DNA of 64,000 nt from Apoda limacodes. Its lineage: Eukaryota > Arthropoda > Insecta > Lepidoptera > Limacodidae. Both the position numbers and the translations under genes were made by a program. The notes under the pieces were generated by a model that was not told where the DNA came from, made no database searches, and saw only the letters and a list, made by a program, of their open reading frames with translations. Positions within the stretch are counted from its first letter, which is position 1. Each line of letters opens with the position of its first letter. The DNA lies in NCBI GenBank assembly GCA_946406115.1, contig OX291540.1, forward strand, positions 3,530,563-3,594,562. The letters run 5' to 3'. This document shows, piece by piece, positions 13,101 to 28,100 of the stretch.

Positions 13101-16100
13101 AAACGAAATAGTAAGAACATTCATTTCTAGTGTGCGCGTTGACACAAATATTACGTTCGCTCTCGGAATGAAACCAGAAACCTTCGATTTAGCAGAATGT
13201 GTCACTGCCTGCCAATGAGTCAGCGATCAGCTGATGATCGAACATCGCTAGACTTGTGAGAAAATAAAATTAAAGTAAGCTAATCCGTGACGTACCTGAT
13301 ACCAGGATTAATATCAAAGGCAAAAAAATAAAGTACACCCCTAACCCCTGGTGATGTAACGTGCGCGTGCGCAGGCACATATTAAACAATAGTACTTCAT
13401 AACGTAGGGCTCCAATAAAAATATTTTATGTACATATGACATGTTATTAAATAAAACTCCGCCATTTTCAAAGTTAATTGCATAAAATCAAACATTAAGC
13501 AAAACGAAATTTTTTGATTGAACATTAAGAATGACGTGTCTAATTGATTTTGAAAAGGAGTTAAGTGGCTATACCAACTAAGTAAATGTTCCTCCAGATC
13601 CGCTGAGCAGATTCGACTAAAATTTAACGAATCTGTTTTACGGGATATGGTTGAAACCCTGAAAACGTGAAACTGAGTTCTCTTCTTCTGAGTTTTGACA
13701 GAAGTACCTTTCACTGTTTATTTTTTTGGCAAACAAATATTCAAAGTTCTAAGTCTTATTAGTTTACAACTTTGTTAAAGCATACCTGTAATAGTGCTTC
13801 AGACCCAGAGATAAGCATTTGTTTATTACAATGATGTGTAATAAACTATTTATTTATTTCGTGTATTTCAATAAAAAGCTCAGTGACTTGAGATGTAGCT
13901 GCACTACTCACGCACGCTCAGTTACATATCGCGTCATCCTTGTTTTTACTCAAGTTGTCTACCTCTTAAATAGGGTTCTTACTTGAATCCGGTATATTTT
14001 CTAAATAAAACCATAAATATTATAATTGGTATATAGGCTTTTAGTTGCTAATAAGATATAACGTGTTTTGACTCATTCCCTCATTTATTCGTGATAAAAA
14101 AGTTTGAATGGGATTTCTAGTAAACTGAATCCAGTGAATACAGTCTGTGTCGACATATGTACGTTACAATTGTCAGAAGACATACATATATACTCACCAA
14201 TACTCTGTGCTGCGACGATGTGGACGAATCCAGCGGCGAACAGGATAAGGCAGACCGGAAGCGAGACCCAGGCTACATACTGACTGAACGTGGAAGTGGC
14301 CAGGTCCTTATACATCCACATACGCGCTGAAACCACCATCGACAGTTGGTTTATAGAATTGGTACTTTGCTTTATTTTACTTCTACTAAATACACATTTT
14401 TTAATCTATCTAACAATGTTTTTATGTAACTATGTAATGCATTTACTTACTACACATTCCTGAACTAAAATTTGTAAGGACTTGATACGTCCTTTAGGCT
14501 GCATGGGACAGAAAATAAAAATATATTATTACAGGTACGAGACAGATGATGCTTGAAGAGATGAGAGAATAAAACAAATACACAAAGTATAGCAGTATGA
14601 TAAAGTATACATGTTATCCCGCCAAAAACATTTTCATATAAAATGTTGCCATGACAAGACCATATGGCTCACACTGTCAAACTTGTAACTCTACACACCC
14701 TAAATTCACAAGCCCTAACGTCACAAACTCTACATCTTAGTTAAATATGTGTCTTGGCCGTTACTGCTAGAACTACGTGTATTGTATAGCAGAAAAGTAA
14801 TGAACAGTAATTAAATATTTTACCTTACGCCCATGTCACGGTAGCGAAACGGCCTAGCCACATATTTTGACTAACGTGAAGAGTTTGTAAAGTTACGGCT
14901 TGTGGAGTTAGAGTGTGGAGAGTTAGAAGCTTGGCTCTACATGAGATCTGATAACTTTTTGACAGTGCAAGCCTCGTCCTAAAACACCTGTTTCTGTGAT
15001 AACTATCGATCAGGATAAACGCATTACTGTAATCAAGTTAATTGTAAGCACTGCTAAGCCGTAAGGGGTATAATTTCCCGAAGAAAATATATTCCCATTC
15101 GAACTCTTGTTCAGATTAAAACCAAAAATCAGATCATACCGTTGCTTTGTTTGCAACGTTGAGGAAAAGTGTGATTTTTCTTTTTACGGATATTTTGAAC
15201 TAAAAACTTATGTTCGTACAAAATATAGGCTGAGTCCACCCTAAAAGTCTATTTTAAAAAAAATTGAAAGTAGATTAGTACCTTGTTTCAGAGATAATTT
15301 ACTATGTCTAATATTAACCTCTTTATAATATTAGTGTAGATTTAACATTATTCGCTTTCATGCATCACAAAAACAAAGAGACATTCGCATTTAATGATAT
15401 GATCACCAATGTTTGACCATTTTGCTAGACCATATCATGATGTAGCCAGCGGGGACTGCTCTATATCATGAAATATGACCATTTCATGAAATGATCGGAC
15501 ACATCATGAAGTGATCAATGTTAAGATTGGGCCGCGACACGTAAGCCATTAGGGAAATCACTGATGACGTTTCACAGTATCCACGAACAGCGTTTACGGT
15601 TGAAACTGTCTCGAATAGGTTCTTTAGGTTCAGGACTTCAAGAGTAAAAAATATGCGAATACATTAATGGTACATTAACCAAAGATCAATTCAGGTATTT
15701 CGGAGGACTAGTTAATAGGCAATGAAAAAAAAAAGAAAAGATATGCGAAAATATAGGCTGTGTCGAAAATCATCATTATACAGTGTACTGTTGGTCAAAG
15801 ACCCTTCTCAGTACATCAATACTGTGCCCCTGCTTTTAGCATCCACCAATTTCCTGTTTTACTTTTTCAAGTAGAGCGTATTTAATTGCGCTGTGCATTA
15901 CGAGGTAGTGGTTTAGTCTCTCTCCCGGGCCGTCCTGCAACACGTGACCCAGCCATGCAACTCGGCTTACTAATTATTTAAGCTACGTAAGTCGCCTTAG
16001 TTCTTTGCTACATGTATCCATCTCGGTGACCTGTACTCACCGTTATTGCAGACGGCAATTCCGCGGTCCATGGCGAAGTTGAGAACCGCCATGATGATGC

Positions 16101-19100
16101 CCAGTGCAGCCAGGAACACCCAGTCCTCGCCGAGCCGTGCGAACGTGTGTCGCCACAGGTAACCTGCCACACACTTTATATCATTAAAGCATAGAAGGCT
16201 AAAGATTAAATTATAAAATGTTTAATTTTGTTTTTTTTTTCGGTTAAAAGCCTGTAAACAAATTTTTTTTCGAAACAGTTTTTGTTAAAAGGATTATTTA
16301 TGTTACGCTCATTGAGTTAAAACAACGCACAACGCGTTGTAGTAAGTGTAAAAAATCCACATCGCAAAATTCGTGATTATGGCTCTTATAAAAAACGTTT
16401 ACGACGCGTTGTAGAAATCACAGAAAGACCACGTAGCAAAATTCGTGTCGGGGCTATCTTGCTTTACGACCACAACGATGCAAGGACGGTTGAGCCTAGT
16501 GGCTGTAAGTAAGGAAAAATGAACATTACGGTCCCCAAACGGCTGTGAACCCAGAAAACCGTAATCAATATTCTTATTCTTCAAAAAAAGTGTAAGCTGT
16601 GTTACTCTTCCACATAAACGTGATGCACTTTGTTTAAAATTTTCATCAAGAGATATTTTGTGAAAGAATAACCAAAAACATAATAGATACATCTAGGGCT
16701 ATGCGTAAAGAATGCATAATAAAAATATAGAAAATGTTGATCCAAACCAAATATCGGACCAATCCAAAATTATTGGTGACCTAGCTTTATACATTTTCTT
16801 TTAGATATTACTTAACAATTCCTCAGTTTAATTTTAATCATATCTTTTGTATTTATTTTTAAACTGTTTTTAAATATGCACGTACTATTGCGCCACCCTG
16901 TACTATAATAGTTTCTATGCCACCTCACGTGCCATACGAGGTTTTTCATGCTATTCCAGTCAGTACTAAGTGTATCGCAGCCCATACACTCCATGACATT
17001 GTTGAATCTATAACAAACATACCCACTACTAAGTACGAAACTACGGCTTTATGAAGAAAGTCTTAAAAAAAACTAATTGACTCACAAAATAGATGACGGG
17101 CGTCCATGCACAGTAGGTAGGTCTTAGTAATGTCAAATATGATAGAATTCACTTATAAGGCTCAAGGAATCTTCAAATATTTTGCTTACCTAATACTTTA
17201 AAGAACTTCCCCCTAGGTCTCCGCTTGCCAGTAGCCTCGAGCTCCTTTTGCCGTAGCTTGTCATCTTTTCTTCTCTTCTTTCTGAGTCTTCGCAATCTCC
17301 TGGCTTCGTCCCGGGCTGCTTCGCTGAGGTCGCGCTGGTAGCGACCATACATCTGCAGGCAGAAAGTACGATTTCTTCAATTTAAAAGTAATGAAAAAAA
17401 AAGTCATAAAAAATTCTACACCGCATAAATATATACTCCACTAAATGTAAAAAAATAAACATTACACACGCTCATGGAACACTCGACTGTTCCTTCCCCC
17501 TAAAGCCAAATGCTAAAATGCTAAAACTTTAAAGCGAAAATACGAGACAATTATTTTTTAGGGATTGGTAAGATACGTTATTGCGAGTGAGTATTAGAGA
17601 CTCCATGTTGTACCTATTGGTGTTTGACTGCTGATAAAACTTGCACAACATTATATAAAAAATACATAAATAAATAACATCACGCCTGTTTCCCAGAGGA
17701 GTAGGCAGAGACCAAAGTCTGCCACTTGCTACGATCCTGGCATACCTCTCTTGCCTCATCTATACGCATCAATGCTTTCATACATTTCCTACGGTTCCGA
17801 GTACTCCTGACCTGGCCTTTTCTGAGAACGTACTCAATTTGAACTTCATACGTTTGCCGAGGTCTACCTCTACCGACCCTACCAATTGCTTCAGATTCAT
17901 AAATCTGTTTCGTGCATCTATTTTCGTTCATTCTTTCAACGAGTCCAAACATACCTTAACATACCTTTCTCAATCTTTGTCACCACACATTCTTTCTAAA
18001 AAATACCATTACAATTCAGACCAATTCAATTTTAAAATGTTTTTGGAAATACCCCGAATATTTAGATGCACCAGGTTAGGGATGTCATTTTTGTTAGTAT
18101 GCAATAATAAGGGACTCCTTCATATTGAATTCTATACTGCTGCAAAAATTATTCTCCGATAGACTTATTGAGATATTCCTTAGTAATCTGTTATTTTTTG
18201 TCCAAACTCGCAAGTAAATCAGTCATCCCGCGATAATAGTGCTGGTAAAAGCACCGAAATATCGGGAGCTTAAATCTGCCAGTAATCACGCTAACAATCC
18301 CGATATTTCTAGTAGACGGATATGACCTATGACCAAATCCTAAAAAATTCAAAATCCAGGACAGACCACAACACGCATTCCTCTGTCAGCCATTTGCTCG
18401 CGATCCATCTTACACCACAACCGACCCCTACCACGCACACAATTAAATCTAGATGCTATGAAAATAGAAATGTAACTGAAGATTAAATTAATCCAAAAGT
18501 AAACTAGCCTTGGACCGCAGTTCTGTTTGCTAAAGATATCGCCCGATTATCTGCTGTGCAGTCAACATGATAAATCGAAAAAAAAGCCTATGTCATTATT
18601 TATAGCCCGTAATTAACTTGTGCAAATTTACTTAGTTTAAATTTTTAAAGTTTGGCTTACTTAATTGGAAGTTCTAAATCTTTAGCAAATTAGGTTTGCT
18701 CTCTTTTGTAAGGTTTCCTTTAGGTTAGTGAATGTACTTCATGATAAAGTATAAAACTGATCCACTGCGTGTCTCTGTGCACGATTTTCTCCATATTTTG
18801 CTGAACTGTTTTTATTGGGTTTTCGCTAATTAATAAAACAGAAAAGTAAGGCTATGTACAGAATTAATTGTCGAGTCGGTTGCGTTAGGAAGTTCAGCCA
18901 AATAATTTATGATTTTTCCCAATGAAATTATGAATGATATCTTTTTCTTTTTTTAAATAAAGTCTCAGTGAGTATCGGACAGACTTAGCTCTATCAACCA
19001 CACTTTTTTTCTAAGACATAAATTTTTTCAACAGATTTTGGAATCCTAGTCGAAAATGTTATTATTTTTAGTAAAATAAATAAATTGAGTATAAGTAAAA

Positions 19101-22100
19101 AAAAATGTAAAGCTGAACCGGAATAGCCGCTAAAACAAAATTTAGTTGCAAAAAATAAAATATATACTATACTACACTACACTACACTACACTACACTAC
19201 ACTACACTACACTACACTACACTACACTACACTACACTACACTACACTACACTACACTACACTACACTACACTACACTACACTACACTACACTACACTAC
19301 ACTACACTACACTACACTACACTACACTACACTACACTACACTACACTACACTATACTATACTTTACTATACTATACTATACTATACTATACTATACTAT
19401 ACTATACTATACTATACTATACTATACTATACTATACTAAACTATACTAAACTATTTTTATCTTATAAACGTAAAAGTTTGAGACGATGTCTGGGTGTTT
19501 GTGATTCAATCACACAAATTGATGTGTGATGGAATCACAAACGGCTGAACGGATTGGAATAAATTCTAAAACACAAATAAACCATGTCCTAAATTAACTC
19601 ATACAATCTTGTTATCTGGATCAAGAGTTTCCTACGATAACCGATTTTTTTCTGCGTTACAAGAACTGGGTCACAACTAACGAGAATAGGCTTGTTCCAC
19701 ATAATCTCGGAACACACCTACCACAATTAAGTATTGATTAACTTATTTACAACTACTGTTATATAAACGCGTTTATTTAATAGTTATAGTTTTTATATTA
19801 CAGTTAGCGTTTTAGTGTAAACATCACCGCAAAATAAGTTTTTATGGTTGGAGTTGTATATAATTATGAAATACTTTGTAAATTGCGTTACAATCTACTA
19901 CCTGATCCCTATTATCCTTGTACCTTCGGATCAAAGACCTAAAGCTCAAATAAGTATTTGCTATACCCAAAAAACGCACATTAAATAATTGCAAAAAATA
20001 CCTTGAGCATATGTACACTTGAGTGATTCGAACGAAACAAAAAACATAAGATAATAAAAAAAAAACTACAAAAAATATCAACACATTTCCATCTCCCGCT
20101 AACTTAAGGTGCTTTTTTACAACCTTCCAGCATAGCCGTCAATGGAAATTGTCCATTACATTGAAGGATCTAAGGTGTTAAATTAGCTTTTTAGCGAGTC
20201 TCTAAGTGACTTTTGACGATGACACGCAAATGAAATCAAGGTTATTTACCTCTGAAAATTATTTTTTATAATATATTTATTATTTATTATTACTACTATT
20301 CAATTCTAGATTTTTTTTACCTTACATTATGACAATAGTACAGCAATGGTAAGTGCCTTTTTAATCTCAGCAAGCAGTGTATGATTAACACACAGTTTCT
20401 CTAAGATGTCTAGAAAAACACGATTTGGTCAGGGATTTTACGACTTTCGCTACTGCGCTTCTTAGTATCTACACGCCGATGGACAACAGCCATCGAAAGT
20501 CAGGGGAAGGCTTGGCAGGTAGCCTAGGCTCTAGACATATCGAAGGCCTTCGATTAGGTAGATCACCGGGGTTCTTTTATTGAAGACACACGGACGGCCC
20601 AGAGAGTTTGTGAGAATAAGAGGCTAGCTTTCTGACGTAAATGACAGTAGAACGAAGGCTCTGTGCTGTCTTTTATGCTGTTTCTATCAATAATAATAAA
20701 ACTAGACACATAGCGCATTCTAGACCTTAAATAGGCAAAGCTTGAACTATGGATACCAGACAACGGATACAAATACATATATGTATGTATGCTTTTTGTA
20801 AAAACATGATATATATTATACGTAGAAAGCACCCAGACTCAAGAAAAACACAAATGTGCATCACATGCATGTTTGTACTGTGTGGGAATAGAATCCGCGC
20901 TCCTACGTTCAGCAGGCAGGTTATTAACTTCTGAACTACGGATCTTATAATATGGTGTCTACCGCGTCATACTCGTTCATTGTTGATTGCAAATGACGAA
21001 ACTTAGACGCTTATTAGACAAGCAGCCTTTTGTTTTGTTTTAAAAGAAAATCGGGAAGAAATTTTGCCACAAACCGATTCCACTCCATATTTTACTGTAA
21101 GCAGAAAACTTGGTCTGATTCAACCAAACCAAGACACAAAAAAACAAGTTCACTGGTAAAAAAAGGCCCGTTCGCTGTGGTTCCGAAATTCCAGAGCATA
21201 CCCCTTATCATATCCAAGAATTTTGGTGTTAAAATCTATAACGACGTTCAGTTCCTAGATCATTTGGTGTCCAACAAACCAATTAAGTTCAACAGAGCTA
21301 CGACTTAGTAGCACTTAATTTTGGGGCAAAGGTTACAGTACTTTATAAGTCACAATTCAGCCCCTGCAGGAAGTAGGTATTTCAGCCACATATGGGCGGG
21401 TGCACCTGGATATCAGCTTCGACCTTTAGGGTTTAGACAGGAGCTGTGAAATTAGTTGATGAAGATCCTTAACTTACAAGCGCAATACTGCAAACTCTTT
21501 AGCTCGAGGAGAGACTTTGCCTTCATATGTGTGTTCCACTGATAGTATAATGGATTGTGTTCAATGTAATTGTTTACAATTTTACAATTAACCTTAAAAC
21601 TTTTTTCTATCGCACCGCTTGACATCGACAAGGAGTTCATCATAACTTCTTATAACCTAAATGGTCATGCAATATGCGCTTTCAGAGGTGCTCCCTCCCG
21701 CGAACGTTTATCTTGTGTATATAAGGTATAAAACGGTATACGGTTCAACAAGAAAAGTTATTAGAATATAAAATGGTAGGTAACGCAGGAGTTATGCCCC
21801 TAGTGTTACAACGTTCATCTCGTACGTCACCGGACTATAAGATATTTTTCACCATATTGGTGGTATATACGAAAATATTATGATCTGTACAATGTACCGT
21901 AAATTTCTCTTTTAAAATATTACCAAGCAATTTATTAAACACGTAACCTATTTATTAATATTTTTTTATTAAAAATGGTGCATATAATTTTTTTTGTTAT
22001 CTACAACAATTTCTGGTGTATAAAACATTATTCCATTGCAATGTAATTACTTTTATAGAAAATATTTTGACTTTATCCCGACTGGTTGTAACTCAAAAAA

Positions 22101-25100
22101 ATGAGGCAAAATCCAGAGAAATCCGGTCGCGTGAGACATGGCCCTTCGTGACACCTAGCTAATTAGCGCAATTACACAAAGTGTACTAGATGCGTGGGGT
22201 TTGCTATATTTAGCGGTGTATCCTTATGCAATGCCTTTTTATAGCATAATCAAAGCAGTGGAGTAGAGTTGAGTAGTTGTAATTAAAAGAAATATACGCC
22301 CGGACATATATCAAAATATAATAATAATCACTACTTAGCACTACTACTGCCGGAGTCCCACAAAGTGGCGTAACTATCCTCGAAAATGCTGATGCTTTCT
22401 ATACTAATCTCAAGAAGGAGCAATTAAACAAACTTGACCATCTTCTTAATATCTGTATTTGGTTTATATTTGGACTCTGCAAATATATCCATAGCTCCAA
22501 TTTTCGCACGAAACTCAAGTGACTCTCAATTCCCCTCCGTCAGAATACACACATTCTCACACACCTCCATACTTAAAAGACCAATTTAAATTTATATGTT
22601 CATCAGTATACTCGTACACTCTTAGATCGTCTTCTAGCCTAATCTTAAAAGGTACCTTCGCATAGCACAAACTTTTATAATCATTCGTTTAGTGTAGTTG
22701 CATTTTAGCTTTGGAACTTTACCCTTAACGATTAGACGTGCACAAACAATTTACTCCTTCAAGAAACAAGTTACTAATCATTACCTTGGTCAGTATTACT
22801 TATATGTTTACTTTTCACTCTGATTGGTCTTTTGGTTGTTGGATTTTTGTATTTGTATTTCAGCGTAACGCCCATAGAGCAAATGTATATGCACATAGTA
22901 AAATAAATTTCATATCTTGCCAATAGTTGAATCTTATTAATTGTTATCGGCGTATAATGCGTTCTAAAAGATATATTATTACTCAAATCAAACCATATTT
23001 AATAATAATGATATCTCTACGATTACATACGATACGATATAGATTTACGATATTCCCGGAGGCGGAAAGCTAATCCCAAGCGAACTATCGACTTCAGTAT
23101 ATAGTCTATATGTTTGCTAAATTTCATCTAAATCCATTCAACCGTTTATGTGTAATTAAATAACAAACGTCAAAACATCTTTACAAGCTTTGCCATTCAT
23201 AACATACGTATGCAAGGTTTTTTATGCAAAACACCAAAAAAGCGACATTTTTGTGACATTTCTCATCTAAATCTCCGCTTTCACGTCACCCTGAAAATGA
23301 TGACGTCAAACAACTTTGTCGGATATTGACTTATACTAATTTGTATTCAAAGCACTATCACATTTGGCACGTTCGTCATTACCTGCTATTGCCTGTCGCT
23401 TCATCATCACACGCGACGCCATAATGTCTCACTGTCATCATTTTTAGGCTTCTGTAGCCAAATAACGTAACTCTTATCGTTTTGTCCTGTCCGTCTGTCC
23501 GTCCGTCCATCCGTCCGTGTGTCACACATTATTTTTCAAACATGTGTCTTATGTATAACGGTATACAGATTGTTACGAGTAGCTCTGGAAGTAAAATTAG
23601 GGATGAAGTTTTTTTTTGCGCACCCCTAATTGCGCCTTCGTCCACTAGGATGGGGATCCTAGCATGAGTGCTGAAATCCCCTTGGAGATTAATTTAGATT
23701 TTTTGTCCACATATCCTCTTTTTAGCTTCCAAATTCGAGAATGTTGTGTGCCCTGACCTCTTTCTTTACTTTAGACGATTCTTAAGCCATTTTGGATGTG
23801 TTAATTCCCGAATGCGCAGCATTAAGGTAACCTCTACATGCACGGACCAACCTTACCCAAAGGCGATTTGGGCCATAGCCTACATGCTGGCCCTGCGCGG
23901 ATTGTTAATTTTACATACGTCGTTTTCCTGGATCCATCCTCTAGGCCGTCACTGACTTTTTATGTATATTTATTTTTTCCGCCTTCTATATATCGAATAT
24001 ATTTCGATATACACTAAGTACAAAAATATAAAAATACGAAAATATTTTTGTTAAAAAAAAGTGAGCAATGAGTAAGAAAAGGGCGACGATATTGTTGTTT
24101 GTTATATACCATTGTATTTAAATTTAAAACTTTTGTACGAAGCTACTAAGTACAAATACTAAGATGAGTTGCCAATATTTATTTTTAAAATAAGAACACA
24201 TTCATTGTAAAACAGTTTCCAGCATAGGGAAAGCTTACGGCCTTGGTCACTGACAAACAGTCACGGCTCACGGACGCGACGCTAATCTGGTACTGAATTG
24301 TGAAGCCATTGTTTTGATTATTTTTATTTGAAACTAACTGGTTATTAAATAGATACAAGTCATCAAGACGAGTGCGAGTATACACCGCGTCTTAACAAAA
24401 ATGTAAAAATTTAAAACCAACCTAGAATTTTTACGCTAGTCTTTAAAACTGTGAAACTAAACGATAACAAGCAATGTCAAAACTAAGGCTGCCCTTGACT
24501 CTGAAACTTCTATAAAATATGACATAATGTCAGGTCCATGTCACGGCACGACATGATGACGTGCCAACGTGATAATTGACGAAGAGCGATCGGTAAATCT
24601 CTGAAATTTGGTCAAGGGCGAGAGATACAGGAATTAAGAGTTCTATAAGATTTTGAATTACATAAAAAATCTTACCTAGGGGCTTCACATGTTACAAAGA
24701 AAAACTGTCATATTAATGAAGAAAATCTGTTTTGACGAAGAATTCTTCCGACTGCGCGTTAACAGTCGGAACGAGAGTCCCGCACGTGTATTAACGATGC
24801 AATGCAACGATTGTTAAATTGTTATTTCTTTTATTCCATCATCAATTACTTATAATCATTGTCGCAAAAAGCTAATTTTATCGTGAACTGCTCGTGAGTA
24901 GATAAGATATAACTAAAATTTCTAAATATTAACTTTATTAATAATCCACGGGCATTTTATGGTTTAATATGGGTTTTGCTACTATGATAAATAGCGCTTT
25001 ATGACAATACTTTACAATTACAATTTACGAGCCTAAACAACCCCCTTCAACCCTCTTATTCCGCGAACTTAAAAACGCTCCCTTGTAAAACAGGAAACTG

Positions 25101-28100
25101 ACCAATTTAATGACATATCAACGGCACAGGATAAACCACTGGGTTTAGAAACTTAGGCATGTGACAAGGGTCCAATAACAATGGGTTTTAAAAATTCATC
25201 CCTTGAGGGGGTGAAATGGAGATTGAAAGTTTGTATGGAAACCCGTCGTATATGAAGCTGAATTCATAAAAAATGGTATTTGAGTTTAAAGTTAAAATTA
25301 AGATAGACGTGATTCATCGTTTTTAGAACACCATCCCCTAACGTGAAAAGTATGGATTTTAACAGTTAACAGTTCCGATATTTTTGTACGCAAAACAATG
25401 AGCAGTTTTTCTTTTTTATAAATCCTCGCGGACGAAAAATTTAAATATATTTACATTTAAATATAAATACGTTTGTTTGCAGTTTGTTGTCGAAAATGGA
25501 TAAAATTCAATTGCGTGTGGTTATTAAGTATATGTGCTTGAAAATTTTCAGTACGAAACAAGTTAATTAAGATTTACAGGATACTTTAGGTGCAAATGCT
25601 CCACCGTGTTCTACAGTTGTACGTTAGTGCGCCGAATTTAATAGTGGAAGAACATCCACCATAGATAACCCTCGCTCAGGTCGTCCAACAAAGGTAGTGA
25701 CCGACAAAATGGTTTAAAAAACCGGCCAATCGCGAGTTGGACTCGCATACCGAAGGTTCCGTACCTACCACCATTTATGTAATCGACAAACACAAACAAA
25801 AATATTTTTATATTTGAGTTGATTGAATGAAAGGTTAATTGCGGTTTACGATTTATGACGTATTAAAAAAAACTACTTACAAGATCTCGTTCAAACCAAT
25901 TTTCAGTGGAAGTTTGCATGGTAATGTACATTATATATTTTTTTTAGTTTTATCATAATATTTTAGAAGTTACAGGGGGGGGACACCTTTTACCACTTTG
26001 GGAAGTGTCTCTCGCGCAAACAATTCAGTTTCGAAAAATATGATATTAGAAACCTCAATATCATTTTTGAAGACCTATCCATAGGTATGGGATTGAAGAA
26101 AAAAAATTTTTTGAGTTTCAGTTCTAAGTATGAGGAACCCCAAAAATTAAATGTTTTTTTTCTATTTTTGTGTAAAAATCTTAATGCGCTTCACAAAATA
26201 CATCTACTTACCAAGTTTTAACAGTATAGTTCTTATAGTTTCGGAAAAAAGTGGCTGTGACATACGGACGGACAGACAGACAGACATGACGAATTTATTA
26301 GGGTTCCGTTTTTTGCCATTTGGCTACGCAACCCTAAAAGTGTAAAAAAAATGTACGTTTTATAGCCGAAGAAACAAAGGTAGCGTGCATAGCATTTTAC
26401 ATTGACGCTTTGGGATGAAAAATGTTACCGCGCGCTGGGTTCCCAGAATACTTAGCGATGCACAAAAACAAATGAGGTATTTCTCGAAATACTTACCATC
26501 CTCCATATTCACCCGACCTTGCCCGGTAGTGATTTCTACTATTTCCAAGGTTGAAGAGTTGTTTGAAAGGACAAAGATTTGAAGATGATGAAGCCGTACT
26601 CGCTGCAGTACAACTTCCAAGTGTTTTATGTTAAAAGGCAACTAATTACATCGAAAAATAAAATTACATTTAATAAAAGTTACCGGCAACATTGTCACAC
26701 TTTATTGAACGCCCTACGTATAATACATATACTACATATGTCATATGTTTGATATAATATGTCAAATTTGAATCCCCTAACGTCATTCATTCATTAATTT
26801 TAATATCGACCCGTAAAAAGATGCTGTTTACAAAAACTCGGATTATATCTCTGATTCACCCACCCTCTAGCACTGGCCTGGCTAGCTCCTAGCGAGTTTT
26901 ATTTATTGCAACCCACCCTCTAGCACTGGCCTGGCTAGCTCCTAGCGAGTTTTATTTATTGCAACCCACCCTCTAGCACTGGCCTGGCTAGCTCCTAGCG
27001 AGTTTTATTTATTGCAAACCTAGTTAAGAATCCTCTTTTACCTTAAGAAACAATAATTTCCCGATCTAAAAAAATGTAAATGTGGCTCAAGAAAGACTGT
27101 ATTGAGAATGGAAATAATTTCATCGTTTTATTTAACCCTTGTTTTCCGCTGACTTGAACTTCCGCTCGTAGCATGCTTTAGTAGCGTAGGTTGCTGCTTT
27201 ACAAGTCGCAAAATCAGCCCCATATGTAGTACTGCTGCCATCTGTGGGCGGGAGCATCCGGATACCAGCTTGGTCATTTTGACTCGGTTCAACGACGGGC
27301 TGACTGCTGAGTATTTTCGCATAACAAGAGGTGTCATTGAGTTTTATCTTTTCGGACTATGACATCTTAGTTAATCCAATAATATGGGACATCCTAAAAA
27401 TAAGTTGGAGAACTCTGTATAAAATTAAGATAAATGTTGTAGTCTTTATTATCAATTAAAAGGAATGTCTTAATGAGCACATTTCATACGCAGTATTGCC
27501 AGTAAAGTGTTATAACTTAAGTGCAAAACTCATGATAAAGGATGGTTAAAGAAAAGACATTAAAGTCCAGAGGATACATAAAAAAAGCACATTTATTCAG
27601 ATCACAAGGACAAAATGTATTAATGATAAGTTAACGCTATGATAATACAAACTAAATATGCACAAATATGTAAATGTGCATAAAATATTTTGCATATTTC
27701 TAATGGGGCAGAAAATAAATCACAAAATCACGACCTATTATTTGCTCTATACGAGCACATAATACATGTAACTGTCATAAAAACGTCCATTTACTACTTA
27801 CGACATTATTTGAAGTAATTGGACCTATGCTTGCAGTAAATTTAGCAATTTCACGAACATTAACGTTTAATGATTATTTATAGATTAGGCTAAACTCTAC
27901 ACTGGGCATGGTTTATATATCATAAGCAAATTTCTGTAGCTTCAGCTCTAACAAACTTTCTTACTATAATCATAAAGTTGCCGTAGGTATCCCACGCCTA
28001 TAACCGAATCTAGCGCAGGCGGAGCCGCGAGCACAGCTTGTAGTTTGTGTGTTTAAACACGCTAACCTCAAGCTCTACCAGTACAATTTATAAGATTGTT

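Noticed and set aside
19146..19529. 127-codon open frame over the pentanucleotide array
   Set aside because: A five-base repeat without stops gives an open frame by necessity; no other coding sign.
26360..26641. 93-codon minus-strand frame
   Set aside because: Antisense shadow of the mariner C-terminal fragment.
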